Source of the DNA: Ruegeria sp. EL01
Lineage (GTDB): Bacteria > Pseudomonadota > Alphaproteobacteria > Rhodobacterales > Rhodobacteraceae
Length of the DNA stretch: 64,000 bases
Direction of reading: 5' to 3'
NCBI RefSeq assembly: GCF_900313035.1
Contig: NZ_OMPS01000047.1
Location: forward strand, 1-64,000
Position 1 is the stretch's first letter. Every line of letters begins with the position of its first letter. The notes below the pieces were generated by a model that saw nothing but the letters and a program-made list of their open reading frames with translations, was not told where the DNA came from and made no database searches. Both the position numbers and the translations under genes were made by a program. This document shows, one piece after another, positions 16,131 to 26,600 of this stretch.

Positions 16131-17431
16131 CAGGCGTCACCGGATTTGAACCCGCAGGCCGGGTCAGGCTCGATTGGATCATCATCGGTGTCGTGGTTAC
16201 TCTGTGTGTTGGGATCTTCCTGTACTTCTCAGCGGGGCGACAATACGCCTTGCGGGACTCGGCGGTCGGGTTCGATGGGTTGGAGTACTGGCTCAAAAGT
16301 CAGAGCCACGCGGCCCAGAGCTTTGCTGGAGGATGGCCGCTGAATCGCGATACCGTCGGGTTGCTGATCCAGCCAGTGTATGACGCGCATCCGGACGCTG
16401 AGCGCAGCGCAGCCAAGACCAAGGATGAACTGTTGTTGCAATCCGATGAATTCGATCAACAGATCGATGTCATCCGCGACAAAGCGCTATCCGTTCCCAG
16501 CTTGGTGATCCTTCCGAAATGGCGCAGCGGGATGCGCCTGACAGGTCTTGCGCATCCGTTTCTGATCGTGCGCGGCTCAGATACCCAAAAGGTGCTGCAT
16601 CAAGTCGTCGGGCCCGAAGTAGGGCCGTTGTCTTTTGCGCGAACTCCGTTTTCAGAATTTTCGCTCGCATTGGATCAGAACCTCGTCGCGCGCATCTACG
16701 CTGCACAAACCTTCGAGGGGCGTGGATGCGAGCCTGTGTTGGGCCGTCCCGGCGCAATGCTGCTTGGGGCCTGCCAGTTGTCGGGCGGCGGAGAAAAAAT
16801 ATACGTTCTATCCGACCCCGATCTACTGAACAATCACGGGCTGATCCTTGGGGATAACGCCAGGATCGCCGCTCGGCTTTTGCCTGAGCTCGCCGGTGAA
16901 CACCGCATTATCATCGATTACAGCGACGAGAACTGGCTGACGGAGCCCGAACAGGTGATCGAGCGTGAGCGCACCTGGGATGATCTAAAACGCCTGTTTG
17001 AACCCCCTTTTCTGGCTTTATGGGCCGGCGCCGGTCTTCTTCTGGCACTGGCGATATGGCGCGGCGGTATTCGCAGTGGACCAGTTGCCCATCCGCAAAC
17101 CGGGCTGGGCACCGGAAAGCGAACGGCCAACAGGGTCCGCGCCCGGCTCATGCGGTTGACCGATCAGGACGGCGCCTTGCTGTCCGATTTTATTGACACA
17201 AGACTGCGCGCCCGGGCTGCAAAGGTGTTTGGTACGACGCACAAAACAAGTGACTCACCAGAACAAGCCTATCTGAAATTCGTTCGCGCCCGACGGCCCG
17301 AGCTGGCCTCTCGGCTGGATAACCTTATCCAGGCCATCCGGGTACTGCCACCGCATATCAGCGCCGATGACGCCATAGCATATGTAGACCAATTTGAATT
17401 GATACTGGAGCAACTTGCCGATGACGCTTGA
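16127..17431 (+). CDS. DUF4350-domain membrane protein
   Basis: A 434-aa protein with an N-terminal membrane anchor (WIIIGVVVTLCVGIFLYFS), a periplasmic domain of about 250 residues including GFDGLEYWLKSQ and SDPDLLNNHGLILGDNA, and a second helix near residue 300 (FLALWAGAGLLLALAIW). The SDPDLxNN pattern is typical of DUF4350 proteins found between DUF4129 and MoxR genes. It overlaps moxR by 11 bp. It probably belongs to a MoxR/VWA-type envelope assembly or stress complex. Confidence 0.75.
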   Translation: MTGVTGFEPAGRVRLDWIIIGVVVTLCVGIFLYFSAGRQYALRDSAVGFDGLEYWLKSQSHAAQSFAGGWPLNRDTVGLLIQPVYDAHPDAERSAAKTKDELLLQSDEFDQQIDVIRDKALSVPSLVILPKWRSGMRLTGLAHPFLIVRGSDTQKVLHQVVGPEVGPLSFARTPFSEFSLALDQNLVARIYAAQTFEGRGCEPVLGRPGAMLLGACQLSGGGEKIYVLSDPDLLNNHGLILGDNARIAARLLPELAGEHRIIIDYSDENWLTEPEQVIERERTWDDLKRLFEPPFLALWAGAGLLLALAIWRGGIRSGPVAHPQTGLGTGKRTANRVRARLMRLTDQDGALLSDFIDTRLRARAAKVFGTTHKTSDSPEQAYLKFVRARRPELASRLDNLIQAIRVLPPHISADDAIAYVDQFELILEQLADDA

Positions 17432-18377
17432 TGAATTGTTTGCCCATGCCGAAGCCCTGCGGGTTGAGATCGGCAAAGTTGTCCACGGCCAGCAAGAGGC
17501 GGTTGACCTGTTGTTGACAGCACTGTTCGCCCGTGGACACGTTCTGCTCGAAGGTCCGCCGGGCACCGCCAAGACCTTGCTGGCCCGCAGCTTTGCAGGC
17601 GCGCTGAACCTCGAATTCGGGCGCATCCAGTTCACGCCGGATCTGATGCCCGGGGATGTTCTGGGCACATCTATCTATAACTTTCAGACCAGCGAATTCG
17701 TTCTGACCAAAGGCCCCGTTTTCAGCCAGATCCTTCTGGCGGATGAGATTAACCGAGCACCCCCAAAAACGCAGGCGGCCCTGCTGCAAGCGATGAATGA
17801 ACGCATGGTGACAATCGACGGAACCGATCACTCGCTGGGTGCAGAATTCATCATCGTTGCCACGCAAAACCCGATTGAACAGCAGGGCACATACCCCCTG
17901 CCCGAGGCTCAGCTTGACCGGTTCCTGTTCAAGGTGAACCTGACCTTCCCACCGGAAGACGTGGAACTGTCCATCCTGCGCCAGCACGCGGCCGAGCCTT
18001 TGGATTTCTTAAGCGCGACCCAAACAGTGAACCCCCTGTTGGACGGTCAAATGATGGCAGAGGCACGAAAGCTGATTGATGGCATCGTCTTGGATGATGA
18101 TATTCTGGCCTATATCTTGCGCCTGGTACGGGCGACCCGGGAAAGCGCGGATATTGCCTTTGGCGCTTCTACACGGGCTGCGGATGCCATTGCGGGCGCA
18201 GCACGCGCCAAGGCCGCCCTGAACGGGCGCGATTTCGCGATCCCGGATGACGTCAAGAACCTGATCATTCATGCCCTGCAGCACCGTATCGTCCTCAGCC
18301 CTTCGGCTGAAATTGAGGGGCGCGGGGCGCGTCAGGTACTGGAAAACATCCTCAACCAGATCGAGGCCCCCCGCTGA
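17421..18377 (+). CDS. MoxR-family AAA+ ATPase
   Basis: A 318-aa MoxR ATPase. The start ATG at 17421 (MTLDELFAHAE) is preferred over an upstream TTG. Walker A is EGPPGTAKTLL and Walker B is LLADEINRAPPKTQAALL, with the MoxR-specific MNERMVTIDG and ATQNPIEQQGTYPLPEAQLDRF. MoxR ATPases act as chaperones with DUF58/VWA partners. The gene overlaps the DUF4350 gene and is followed by DUF58 after 17 bases. Confidence 0.92.
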   Translation: MTLDELFAHAEALRVEIGKVVHGQQEAVDLLLTALFARGHVLLEGPPGTAKTLLARSFAGALNLEFGRIQFTPDLMPGDVLGTSIYNFQTSEFVLTKGPVFSQILLADEINRAPPKTQAALLQAMNERMVTIDGTDHSLGAEFIIVATQNPIEQQGTYPLPEAQLDRFLFKVNLTFPPEDVELSILRQHAAEPLDFLSATQTVNPLLDGQMMAEARKLIDGIVLDDDILAYILRLVRATRESADIAFGASTRAADAIAGAARAKAALNGRDFAIPDDVKNLIIHALQHRIVLSPSAEIEGRGARQVLENILNQIEAPR

Positions 18378-18394
18378 TCCGTCCCTCTCGCATA

Positions 18395-19657
18395 TTGCTG
18401 ATCGCGGCATGTGTGGCGCTTGGCCTCGGTCTGCTTGCGGTCGTTATGGGGGACGCGACGCGCCCCATCGCTGGATTGCCGTGGGTGGTTCTGTGTCTGC
18501 TGGCAATCTGTGATCTTTTGTTGTCCTGGCCGCGCCGCCGGTCGGTTACGGTCGAACCCTTGGGCGATATCTTTGTCGGGGAAGACAGTCAGATCGACAT
18601 GACCATTCGCCCCACCGCCCCTGGCATGCGTGGGCAACTGGACTGGCCCGAAGGTCTGCAGGGCCCAAAGGATATCGATCTATCCATTCAGCACTCGCAA
18701 ATCCGCTTTCGAGCGATACGGCGCGGGACATGGCGGCTTTCCAATCTGTGGCTGACATGGTCGTCTCGGCTTAGGTTGTTCGAATTTGTTCCGAAAATTG
18801 CCTTTGGTCTTGAAATCACGGTCGTTCCCAATATTCGCCAAATCCAATCGGGTGGAATTTCCACGACGGTTCAGTCCAGATTGTTCGGCGTGAAGGAAAA
18901 CCGCGCCATCGGCGAAGGAACAGAGTTCCACCAATTGCGGGACTTTGTTCCCGGCATGGATGCAAGCTCAATTGATTGGAAGCGTTCGGCCCGGCATCGT
19001 TCACTGGTCGCAAAAGAGGTTCGCGCCGAGCGCAATCACCACGTCATCATCGCATTGGATAACGGGTATCAGATGCGTGAGGAAGTCGCGGGACTTCCCA
19101 AGATCGACCACGCCATCACCGCGGCCCTGGCAACCGCATGGGCAGCCACCATCGGTGGAGATCTGGTTGGCCTTTATGCCTATGATGCCAAGCCGAGGTT
19201 GTTTCTTCCGCCCGAACCCGGACGCACAGTCTTTACCCGCCTACGCAGTCGCACTGCGGAACTGAGCTATGAAAGCGTTGAGACCAATCACACCCTGGCC
19301 ATGACCGAGTTGAATGGGCGCACCCCCAAACGCAGTCTGATCATCGTGTTTTCCGATTTCGTCGACACCACATCGGCCGAGCTGATGGTTGAAAATGTCC
19401 GGGTGCTGGCGAAACGGCACCTGATTGTTTTTGTGACACTGCGCGACCCGATCCTTGAAACACAGGTTAACACCGCGCCTCAGGATATGAACGGTGTGGC
19501 TGAAACCGTTTCTACTGGGCAGCTGCTGCAGGAACGCCGGCTTGTGCTGGAGCGGCTACACCAGATCGGGGTTACGGTCATCGACGCGGAACCGGGTAAC
19601 GTCTCGGCCCGGCTGATTTCAACCTATCTGGAAATCAAAGCGCGGGAGATGATCTGA
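18395..19657 (+). CDS. DUF58 (VWA-like) protein
   Basis: A 420-aa protein with two N-terminal membrane helices (residues about 1-50), a beta-rich region, then the DUF58 signature GEGTEFHQLRDFVPGMDASS followed by IDWKRSARH. A VWA-like fold follows (VIIALDNGYQM, SLIIVFSDFVD). The start codon is a TTG at 18395. The sequence before it stays open, so an earlier alternative start in the short gap is possible. DUF58 proteins are the usual partners of MoxR. The gene overlaps the SpoIIM-like gene by one base. Confidence 0.85.
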   Translation: MLIAACVALGLGLLAVVMGDATRPIAGLPWVVLCLLAICDLLLSWPRRRSVTVEPLGDIFVGEDSQIDMTIRPTAPGMRGQLDWPEGLQGPKDIDLSIQHSQIRFRAIRRGTWRLSNLWLTWSSRLRLFEFVPKIAFGLEITVVPNIRQIQSGGISTTVQSRLFGVKENRAIGEGTEFHQLRDFVPGMDASSIDWKRSARHRSLVAKEVRAERNHHVIIALDNGYQMREEVAGLPKIDHAITAALATAWAATIGGDLVGLYAYDAKPRLFLPPEPGRTVFTRLRSRTAELSYESVETNHTLAMTELNGRTPKRSLIIVFSDFVDTTSAELMVENVRVLAKRHLIVFVTLRDPILETQVNTAPQDMNGVAETVSTGQLLQERRLVLERLHQIGVTVIDAEPGNVSARLISTYLEIKAREMI

Positions 19658-20652
19658 TGTCCGACACCGATCTGATCCGCTCTGCCCGGTTTCGGCAGGA
19701 ACGCGAAGGTGATTGGCGAAAGCTGTCTGATCTGGTTGACAAGGCCGAGGGTCAGGGCCTGCATCGCATGAACTTTCAAGAAGCCCGCGATCTTGCGGAT
19801 CTATATCGGCAGGCCACCACATCATTGTCGATCGCCCGTGAGATTTCGCTGGACCGGGGATTGCTCGAGTTTCTCGAGGCACTGACCAGCCGCGCCTATC
19901 TGAGCGTCTACGCCCCACAGCAACGGCTTGGCGGGATCATCCGCAAATTTCTGACCGTGGGTGGGCCGCAAGCGATGCGAGCATCGTGGCGCGTTGTCGC
20001 ATTGGGCTTTCTTTGTATGACAGCCGGGGCAATCGCCGGGTATTTTTTCTACTTTGACAATCCTGAATGGTTCTACGTGTTCATGCCGACTGAACTGTCT
20101 GGCGGGCGCGGTCCGGATGCAAGCACCGCGTTCTTACGGGCGCAGATCTACGGCGAAGACGCGAGCACAGGTCTTGGCGCTTTCGCCACCTATTTGTTTT
20201 CGCACAACACGCGCATTGCGATTTTCGTGTTTGGTCTGGGTGCCTTCTTGTGCGCCCCGACGATTTTGCTGACCTTTTACAATGGCTTGATATTGGGGGT
20301 GTTTTACGCGTTGCACATCGATCGCGGATTGGGCTGGGATATGTTTGGCTGGCTCTCAATTCACGGTGTGACCGAGCTGTCAGCGATTTGCATCGCCAGT
20401 GCCGGAGGCCTGCAGCTTGGGCTGGCTGTGCTGTTTCCCGGACAGCAGACACGTAGCGCGGCGTTACGCGCGGCAGGCCACACAGCGGTCAAGCTGGCGC
20501 TGATTGCCGCCATGATGCTGGTGGTTGCAGCCTTGTTGGAAGGGTTCGGACGCCAGCTTGTGCAGGATCGCTCGGCGCGTATTGCGATTGGCTGGGGCAT
20601 CGGTGGGCTTTGGCTGCTTTGGTTTGTCCTGGGTGGGAGAAAACGGTCATGA
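19657..20652 (+). CDS. Stage II sporulation protein M (SpoIIM)-like membrane protein
   Basis: A 331-aa protein with a soluble helical N-terminus of about 110 residues (FQEARDLADLYRQATTSLS, DRGLLEFLEALTSRAY) and then several membrane helices, including VVALGFLCMTAGAIAGYFFY and FVFGLGAFLCAPTILLTFY. This matches the SpoIIM/DUF95 family. In Gram-negative bacteria it accompanies MoxR, DUF58 and RDD proteins and has no sporulation role. It overlaps the RDD gene by ATGA. Confidence 0.85.
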   Translation: MSDTDLIRSARFRQEREGDWRKLSDLVDKAEGQGLHRMNFQEARDLADLYRQATTSLSIAREISLDRGLLEFLEALTSRAYLSVYAPQQRLGGIIRKFLTVGGPQAMRASWRVVALGFLCMTAGAIAGYFFYFDNPEWFYVFMPTELSGGRGPDASTAFLRAQIYGEDASTGLGAFATYLFSHNTRIAIFVFGLGAFLCAPTILLTFYNGLILGVFYALHIDRGLGWDMFGWLSIHGVTELSAICIASAGGLQLGLAVLFPGQQTRSAALRAAGHTAVKLALIAAMMLVVAALLEGFGRQLVQDRSARIAIGWGIGGLWLLWFVLGGRKRS

Positions 20653-21542
20653 CCAAGCATGGCTTGGATCGCCTGCTACCACCAGAAGGCGTCCCGCTGT
20701 ATTTTCGGGTCGGCGGCGTTGGCGTACGGCTTGCGGCCCAGTTCACGGATTTATTGATCACAGGTGCAGGCGCCATTGCGATCTTTCTGCTGGTTCTAGC
20801 GTCGGATTTGGCCACTCCAACTACAGCGATTGCAGTTGCGAGCATGCTGTTTTTCTTCATCCGCATCCCCTACTACGCGGCGTCTGAATTGCTTTGGAAT
20901 GGCCAGACGGTGGGAAAGCGCCTGATGAAAGTCAAAGTCGTTTCGGCCGATGGTCAGGCGCTGACCACTCAATCTCTGGTGGTACGCAACCTGATGAAAG
21001 AGGCCGAAATCTTCCTGCCCGGCACTCTGGTGCTGACTTTGAACACAGAGGCGCTTGTGCCATCTATCCTGTCTCTGATCTGGGTGATGGGCGTGCTGGC
21101 CGTGCCGTTGTTCAACAGGCGTCGGCAACGCTTGGGCGACATAATAGCGGGAACCTATGTGATCCACCTGCCGAAACCCTTCCTGCTGCCGGACATGTCC
21201 AAGGCCGTGCGCCCTCCATCAGCCGCGCAACCGTCGTTTCAATTCCTTACACATCAGTTGGAGCATTACGGCGCGTTCGAGTTGCAAACGCTGGAAGGCG
21301 TCCTGCGCAGTTCGAACCGCGCCAAAGGGCCAGACGCCTATAAACGCCAGAAAGAAACTCTGGCCGCAATCGTCGTGCAAGTGCGGCGCAAGATCGACTA
21401 CGCCGAGCCAGTTCGACCCCAGGATCAACAAGCCTTTCTCGAAGCCTTCTACAAGGCCCAGCGCGCGTTTCTGGAACAGCGTCAGTTGTTCGGAGACAAA
21501 CGCCAGGATAAACACCACGCCGTACAGCGTGATCGAGAATAG
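20649..21542 (+). CDS. RDD-family membrane protein
   Basis: A 297-aa protein starting MTKHGLDRLLPPEG at the ATGA overlap. It carries the RDD signature (GVGVRLAAQFTDLLI, with Arg and Asp in the first helix), YYAASELLWNGQTVGKRLM, and RRRQRLGDIIAGTYVI near residue 180. The C-terminal 100 residues are soluble and helical. It is the last gene of the MoxR operon. Confidence 0.85.
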   Translation: MTKHGLDRLLPPEGVPLYFRVGGVGVRLAAQFTDLLITGAGAIAIFLLVLASDLATPTTAIAVASMLFFFIRIPYYAASELLWNGQTVGKRLMKVKVVSADGQALTTQSLVVRNLMKEAEIFLPGTLVLTLNTEALVPSILSLIWVMGVLAVPLFNRRRQRLGDIIAGTYVIHLPKPFLLPDMSKAVRPPSAAQPSFQFLTHQLEHYGAFELQTLEGVLRSSNRAKGPDAYKRQKETLAAIVVQVRRKIDYAEPVRPQDQQAFLEAFYKAQRAFLEQRQLFGDKRQDKHHAVQRDRE

Positions 21543-21662
21543 AAAGTCATGTTGCAATTTTACCCAAGGGAGAGGTCGACCATACTTTTTCTTCTTGCAG
21601 GCGATACCTCCAAAGCGGCTTTATCGGAGCAAGAAAAGCAATTGTCAGTTTAAGGTTTTGAT

Positions 21663-22457
21663 ATGACGGATACTACGAACCCCCAACTACATGTGCCATT
21701 TGGCGTCGGCGCAGTCGTCAGTGACGCGTTTTCGATTTTCTTCAAAAAGATCCATATCGTCATTCTGCTGGGGTTCATCCCGGCACTTATTGACGTCATT
21801 TTGAACACCTACTCGCTGGACACATCATTCGAAACCGCGCCCGGCAGCGATTTCGACTGGGGCAGCTTCACCGTAACCCTGATCGCCGTCATGTTAATCT
21901 CGTTGGTTGCCGCAGCCGTGACGACGGCCATGGTCATCCAGTTGGCATATGACACAAAATTGGGGCGGTCCGCGCGTATTGGACAGTATTTTTCAGCTGC
22001 ACTAAGCAATCTGCCTGCAATCGCCGTCCTGTCGATTGTCACAGCAATCGTTATCCTGGGTGGAATGATCTTCATTATCATTCCCGGCCTCTGGTTATAC
22101 GCTGTTTTTTCGGTCGTTGTTCCTGCGATTGTGATCGAGGGGGCTGGGTTTGGTGCAATGCGGCGCAGCGCAAATCTGACCAAAGAATATAGGTGGCCAA
22201 TCATCGGAGCACTGCTTCTCGTGTTCCTTTGCGTCACACTGGTCTCGCTCGTCCTGGGATTCGTTTTCGCACTGTTGGGCGGAAACCCAATCGAAGGTGC
22301 TTTATCACCAACGCCTGGACCCTGGTTGCTTTTCGAAGCTGCCCTCAATGCGATTGCCTATGGCTGGACCAGTGTCGCGATCGCGCTGATCTTTGCGCGC
22401 CTGAAAGAAATCAAGGAAGGCGTCAGCGTTTCTGACCTAGCGGACGTCTTCAAGTAA
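21663..22457 (+). CDS. Polytopic membrane protein of unknown function
   Basis: A 264-aa protein with about six hydrophobic helices (for example IVILLGFIPALIDVIL, AIAVLSIVTAIVILGG and PIIGALLLVFLCVTLVSLVL). The layout resembles YciC-like or glycerophosphodiesterase membrane-domain proteins, in which an ARIGQYFSAAL segment sits between helices. It lies 120 bases after the RDD gene and is probably separately transcribed. The function is unknown. Confidence 0.65.
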   Translation: MTDTTNPQLHVPFGVGAVVSDAFSIFFKKIHIVILLGFIPALIDVILNTYSLDTSFETAPGSDFDWGSFTVTLIAVMLISLVAAAVTTAMVIQLAYDTKLGRSARIGQYFSAALSNLPAIAVLSIVTAIVILGGMIFIIIPGLWLYAVFSVVVPAIVIEGAGFGAMRRSANLTKEYRWPIIGALLLVFLCVTLVSLVLGFVFALLGGNPIEGALSPTPGPWLLFEAALNAIAYGWTSVAIALIFARLKEIKEGVSVSDLADVFK

Positions 22458-22473
22458 CTGCGATCAAAAAGAT

Positions 22474-22503
22474 AACCTGCGGCGGATGATCCTGCCGCAG
22501 GTT
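22474..22503 (+). terminator. Hairpin terminator after membrane-protein gene
   Basis: A perfect 10-bp stem, AACCTGCGGC (22474-22483) and GCCGCAGGTT (22494-22503), with a 10-base loop lies 16 bases after the stop codon at 22457. No strong T-run follows, so it may end transcription weakly or protect the 3' end. Confidence 0.65.
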
Positions 22504-22632
22504 GCAGTACATTTCCACCTACCAATTCAAAACCAAACTTGACCTTTTAGCCCTTTGGGTTGGAAGGTGACGTGTTTTCATAATCGTAGCCAGGCAGGCT
22601 GCCTGACATTCAACGGCCGAGGGAGAGACAAC

Positions 22633-23556
22633 ATGACATTGGAACTGGTGGAACTGTGCAGCGGTTTAGGGTTCCCAGAAGGCCCGGTGGCCATGAACGA
22701 CGGATCGCTTTTGTTCGTGGATATCAAGGAAGAGACACTTGCCCGTTTGGGGACAGACGGGAAAGTCAGCGTCGTCGCCGAAATCCCGGGTGGCCCCAAT
22801 GGCGTGGCCATCGGACCGGATGGCGCCGCCTATGTTTGCAACAACGGCGGCGTCTACAGCTTTGTTCCTTTTGGCCCCGATCAGATCACAGTCCCAGCAC
22901 CGATACGTCCAAACTACGAAGGTGGGTCTGTGCATCGGGTCGATCTGAGCACAGGAGAGGTCACGCAACTGTTTGACTCGTACGAAGGCAAGCGTCTGAT
23001 CGCACCGGACGATATTGTCTTCGACAGCGCGGGTGGCTTCTGGTTCACCGATACTGGTATCGAGGATGAGGAATCGACCCGGTATGGCGGGTTGTATTAT
23101 GCCACAATCGACGGGAAGACCCTGATCAAAGCGGCAACGATACCAATGCCGAACGGCGTCGGGCTGTCACCCGATGGCAAAACTGTCTACGTCTCGGACA
23201 CTGTCTATGGCAGGCTTTGGGCCATGAAGATCACTGGTCCAGGTCAGGTGGAGCCCGGTCCGATCCACGGCATGCCGGGAAATGTGGTGCAAACACTGCC
23301 CGGATATCAATGGCTGGACAGCCTTAAGGTCGAAGAATGCGGTCGCGTCTGCGTCGGAACGATCTTCAACGGCGGCATCACGGTGTTCAGCCCGGATGGA
23401 ACAACCGAGCATGTAGCGATCCCGGATCTGTTCACGACAAACTTGTGTTTTGGCGGCGATGATATGCGCGATTTGTGGATCACCGCATCAAGCACTGGAA
23501 AGATCTACAAAGCCAGATGGCCGCGCCCCGGCTTGAAACTTGAGTATACCGCCTGA
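22633..23556 (+). CDS. SMP-30/gluconolactonase-family protein
   Basis: A 307-aa beta-propeller protein starting MTLELVELCSG, with GGGAGAG upstream supporting this ATG. Family motifs are GFPEGPVAMNDGSLLFVDI (metal-binding Glu), PGGPNGVAIGPDGAAYVCNN, IAPDDIVFDSAGGFWFTDTG and MPNGVGLSPDGKTVYVSDT. Such proteins hydrolyse sugar or related lactones using a divalent metal in the cytoplasm. No sugar pathway genes are adjacent, so the substrate is open. Confidence 0.88.
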   Translation: MTLELVELCSGLGFPEGPVAMNDGSLLFVDIKEETLARLGTDGKVSVVAEIPGGPNGVAIGPDGAAYVCNNGGVYSFVPFGPDQITVPAPIRPNYEGGSVHRVDLSTGEVTQLFDSYEGKRLIAPDDIVFDSAGGFWFTDTGIEDEESTRYGGLYYATIDGKTLIKAATIPMPNGVGLSPDGKTVYVSDTVYGRLWAMKITGPGQVEPGPIHGMPGNVVQTLPGYQWLDSLKVEECGRVCVGTIFNGGITVFSPDGTTEHVAIPDLFTTNLCFGGDDMRDLWITASSTGKIYKARWPRPGLKLEYTA

Positions 23557-23691
23557 CCTGTTTTCAGCCGTGCAATGTGGGTGTGGGCCTGAAATGCGTG
23601 ACAAAATAGCTGACATTTGAGCTTACCTTTACGTCAATTTGACAGCTACCGCTGGTGAGGAGCGCCGCGGTGTTGTAAACCATTGGCCGAT

Positions 23692-26600
23692 ATGGGGGAC
23701 ATTTCGGGGATATCAGCTAAGGCAACAGCGGACTTGGGGCAAAAGCGCCAGGTCTCGGTGCTGTTTGCCGATATGGTCGGGTACACGGCAATCATTGCTG
23801 AACTGGGCGAAGAGCAGTCTCTGGAATTTGTTCGTCTCACCTACGAGAAACTTGTCGGCGCGGTTGAAGAGCATGGCGGTACGGTCCGTGATTTTGCTGG
23901 CGACAGCATCATGGCGCTGTTTGGTATTCCTGATGCATTGGAAGACCCTGCCCTACGCGCCTGCCGTGCGGCAATGTCGATCAACGCCTCATTTGCAGCC
24001 GCCGCTAATGATATCGAGGCCCGCTTTGGCGTCCGACCCGTCATGCGCGTGGGCATCAGCTCAGGCAATGTGCTTATGGCCACAGTCCAGGGGGATGGAA
24101 GCCCAGCCACGGCCGTCGGCAGCACAGTCAACCTTGCCTCACGAATCGAAAACCTTGCAATGCCGGGCCACCCCCTGATTTGCGACACAACGCGCGGTTT
24201 GGTCGAATGGGTGACGGACCTGAGCTTTTTCGGCGAGCATCAGGTCAAGGGGCTGACCAAACCCCAAAAACTCTGGCAGTTGCAATCCATCCATCAGGAC
24301 GCGACACGGTTTGACGCATCCGTCGCGAAAGGTCTGAGCGGTTACGTCGGGCGAGATCCTGAGCTAAAAGGCATGTCTGACGCGCTGACCCGGGCAGATA
24401 GGGCGCTTTCTGTCATAGATTTGGTCGCAGAACCCGGACTGGGAAAAACACGCCTTGTTTTTGAGTTTCTGCAGCGATTACGACACGAAGACGCGCTGAT
24501 CTTAACCGGGTATTGTTTCGCCGATGGTCAACAAACTCCGTATCTTCCGATCCTTGAAATCCTAAAGAACACATTTAGGATCCGGGATCGCGACGATCCC
24601 ATCAGAGTTGCGCAAAAGGTTGAATCCGGCCTGAAAACCTGGAACGTTTACTCCCACGAGAACCAAGCGTTGGTGCTCAATCTGTTTGGGCTTACGCCGC
24701 CACCGGGGGTTCTGGACGGACTTGACGGTGTTCTTATCGGCTTGCGTACCCGAGAGCTGCTGCCGGTCCTGCTCAAGGCCAGATGCGCTAAGCAAAAAGT
24801 CATTCTATTGTTCGAAGACAGCCACTGGATCGATAGCGCATCAGAAGAAGTGCTGCGCAACCTGATCGAGGTTGAGACGCTGTCGAACCTGTTGATCATT
24901 CAGACGCGACGCCCCGAGTACACGCCAGATTGGGTCGGCTGGCCCGGTGTCACAACCGTCGAATTGAAACCGCTGGGCATTGAAGACTTTGCGCAGCTGG
25001 CGCGGGCGCGGCTGGATGTCGATACGTTGCCTGATGGTCTGGCCCTACAGCTGACCGAACGCGCCGGGGGAAATCCCCTGTTTGGCGAAGAGATCCTGAG
25101 TTACTTGCTGGATCAGGGTACATTGCGGGTCGAAAAGAACGAAGCGGTTCTGGACACTCAGTTGATGGAAACCGGGTTGCCCGATAGTATGCGCAGCCTG
25201 CTGACCGCCAGAATGGAGCGCCTTCAACCAGAAGATCACGACCTGTTGCAAGCGGCCTCTGTGATTGGGCGTAGATTCGATCCGGGATTGTTGTCTCAAC
25301 TGGTCGAAAATACCGAGGAAACCGGGACAACCCTGCAACGGCTACAGTCCGAGGACGTGATTTACCGCGAGGCAAATTCGTCAGATTACGTCTTCAAACA
25401 TGTTTTGTTGCGGGATTCCGTTTATCAAAGCCTCGTCTCGACACGCCGGTCCGAATTACATCTTGCGATTGCTGATGCATTGGCATCGCGCAACGCCAAT
25501 CGTCTTCACGAAACAGCAGAAACTCTGGCCTATCACTACAAGCAAACGGATCGGACCAATCAGGCCTTTCGGTACAGCGCCATGGCGGGTGACAAAAGTT
25601 TGGGTGTCTATTCGCTGGGCGAGGCGAACAGGTATTTTGTGTCAGCGCTTAACTTGTACCAAAATGACCCAAGCTGCGCCTCGAAAGAACAGTTCACCGA
25701 GTTTTTGGCGAGTTTTGCGCTGTGCGCGAATATTTCCCTACGCGTGCAATCGATCATCGACCTGGCCGAAACTGTCCGCCCAATCCTTGCGCAGGTCGGA
25801 GATACTCCGCATCACGCATTGTTCCTGCATCACTACGTGTCTTGCCTGGTCTGCAACGGCAAATACCGCGAGGCACATTTTATCCAGCAGGAACTGACGG
25901 GCATGGCCGAACGTCTGGGCGATCCGGCGTCCAGAGCATACGCGATGGTGAACGAGCTTTCGGTTTCGATCTATTTCTCGCCGATCGAAAACGAACTTTT
26001 CGACGCCAAGAAACGCATTATTGAACGCGAGCTTCAAAAGATCGACGACGCCTATATTCAGAACTTCTTCCTGGCGACCGTTGGCTGGAACGAGCTGACC
26101 CGCGGGCGCGTAGCCCGTGCGCATGCGACCTCGGACCGGATGATCGAGTTGGGCAAGGCCAAAAACGACCCGCGATCATTGGGTTATGGAACCGCGATGA
26201 AAGCCCTGATTGCAATGGTCACGGACGACTATGAATTGGCGCTGACAATGGCGGAAGAGGCACGCGCGGCCTCACGGGTCGAGTTTGAGCTCGCGATTGC
26301 CGAAGCCGCCAGAATTGGCGCCATGGTGCCGCTGGAGAAACCGGATGCGATTGAAGCTGTGCAACGCCACATTCGCAGTTGCGATGCTAAAGGTTGGAGC
26401 CTGTTCACTGTGGGTCCTGCAACGATGTTGGGCGTTGCTTATGCCCTGAATGGTCAGGTCGCTGATGGCCTGCGTCAGATCGAAAACGCCATCCAGAAAC
26501 GCACTGACGAAGGGACGAAAGTTGCCGCCGATTGGGCCCGTCTTTTCCTGTGTGAGATGTATCTGGCCATCCTGACGGGTGAAGGAGGCGGCTCACCCGG

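Noticed and set aside
19657..20652. Evidence for sporulation (SpoIIM-like gene)
   Set aside because: SpoIIM/DUF95 proteins are routine partners of MoxR-DUF58-RDD operons in non-sporulating Gram-negative bacteria.
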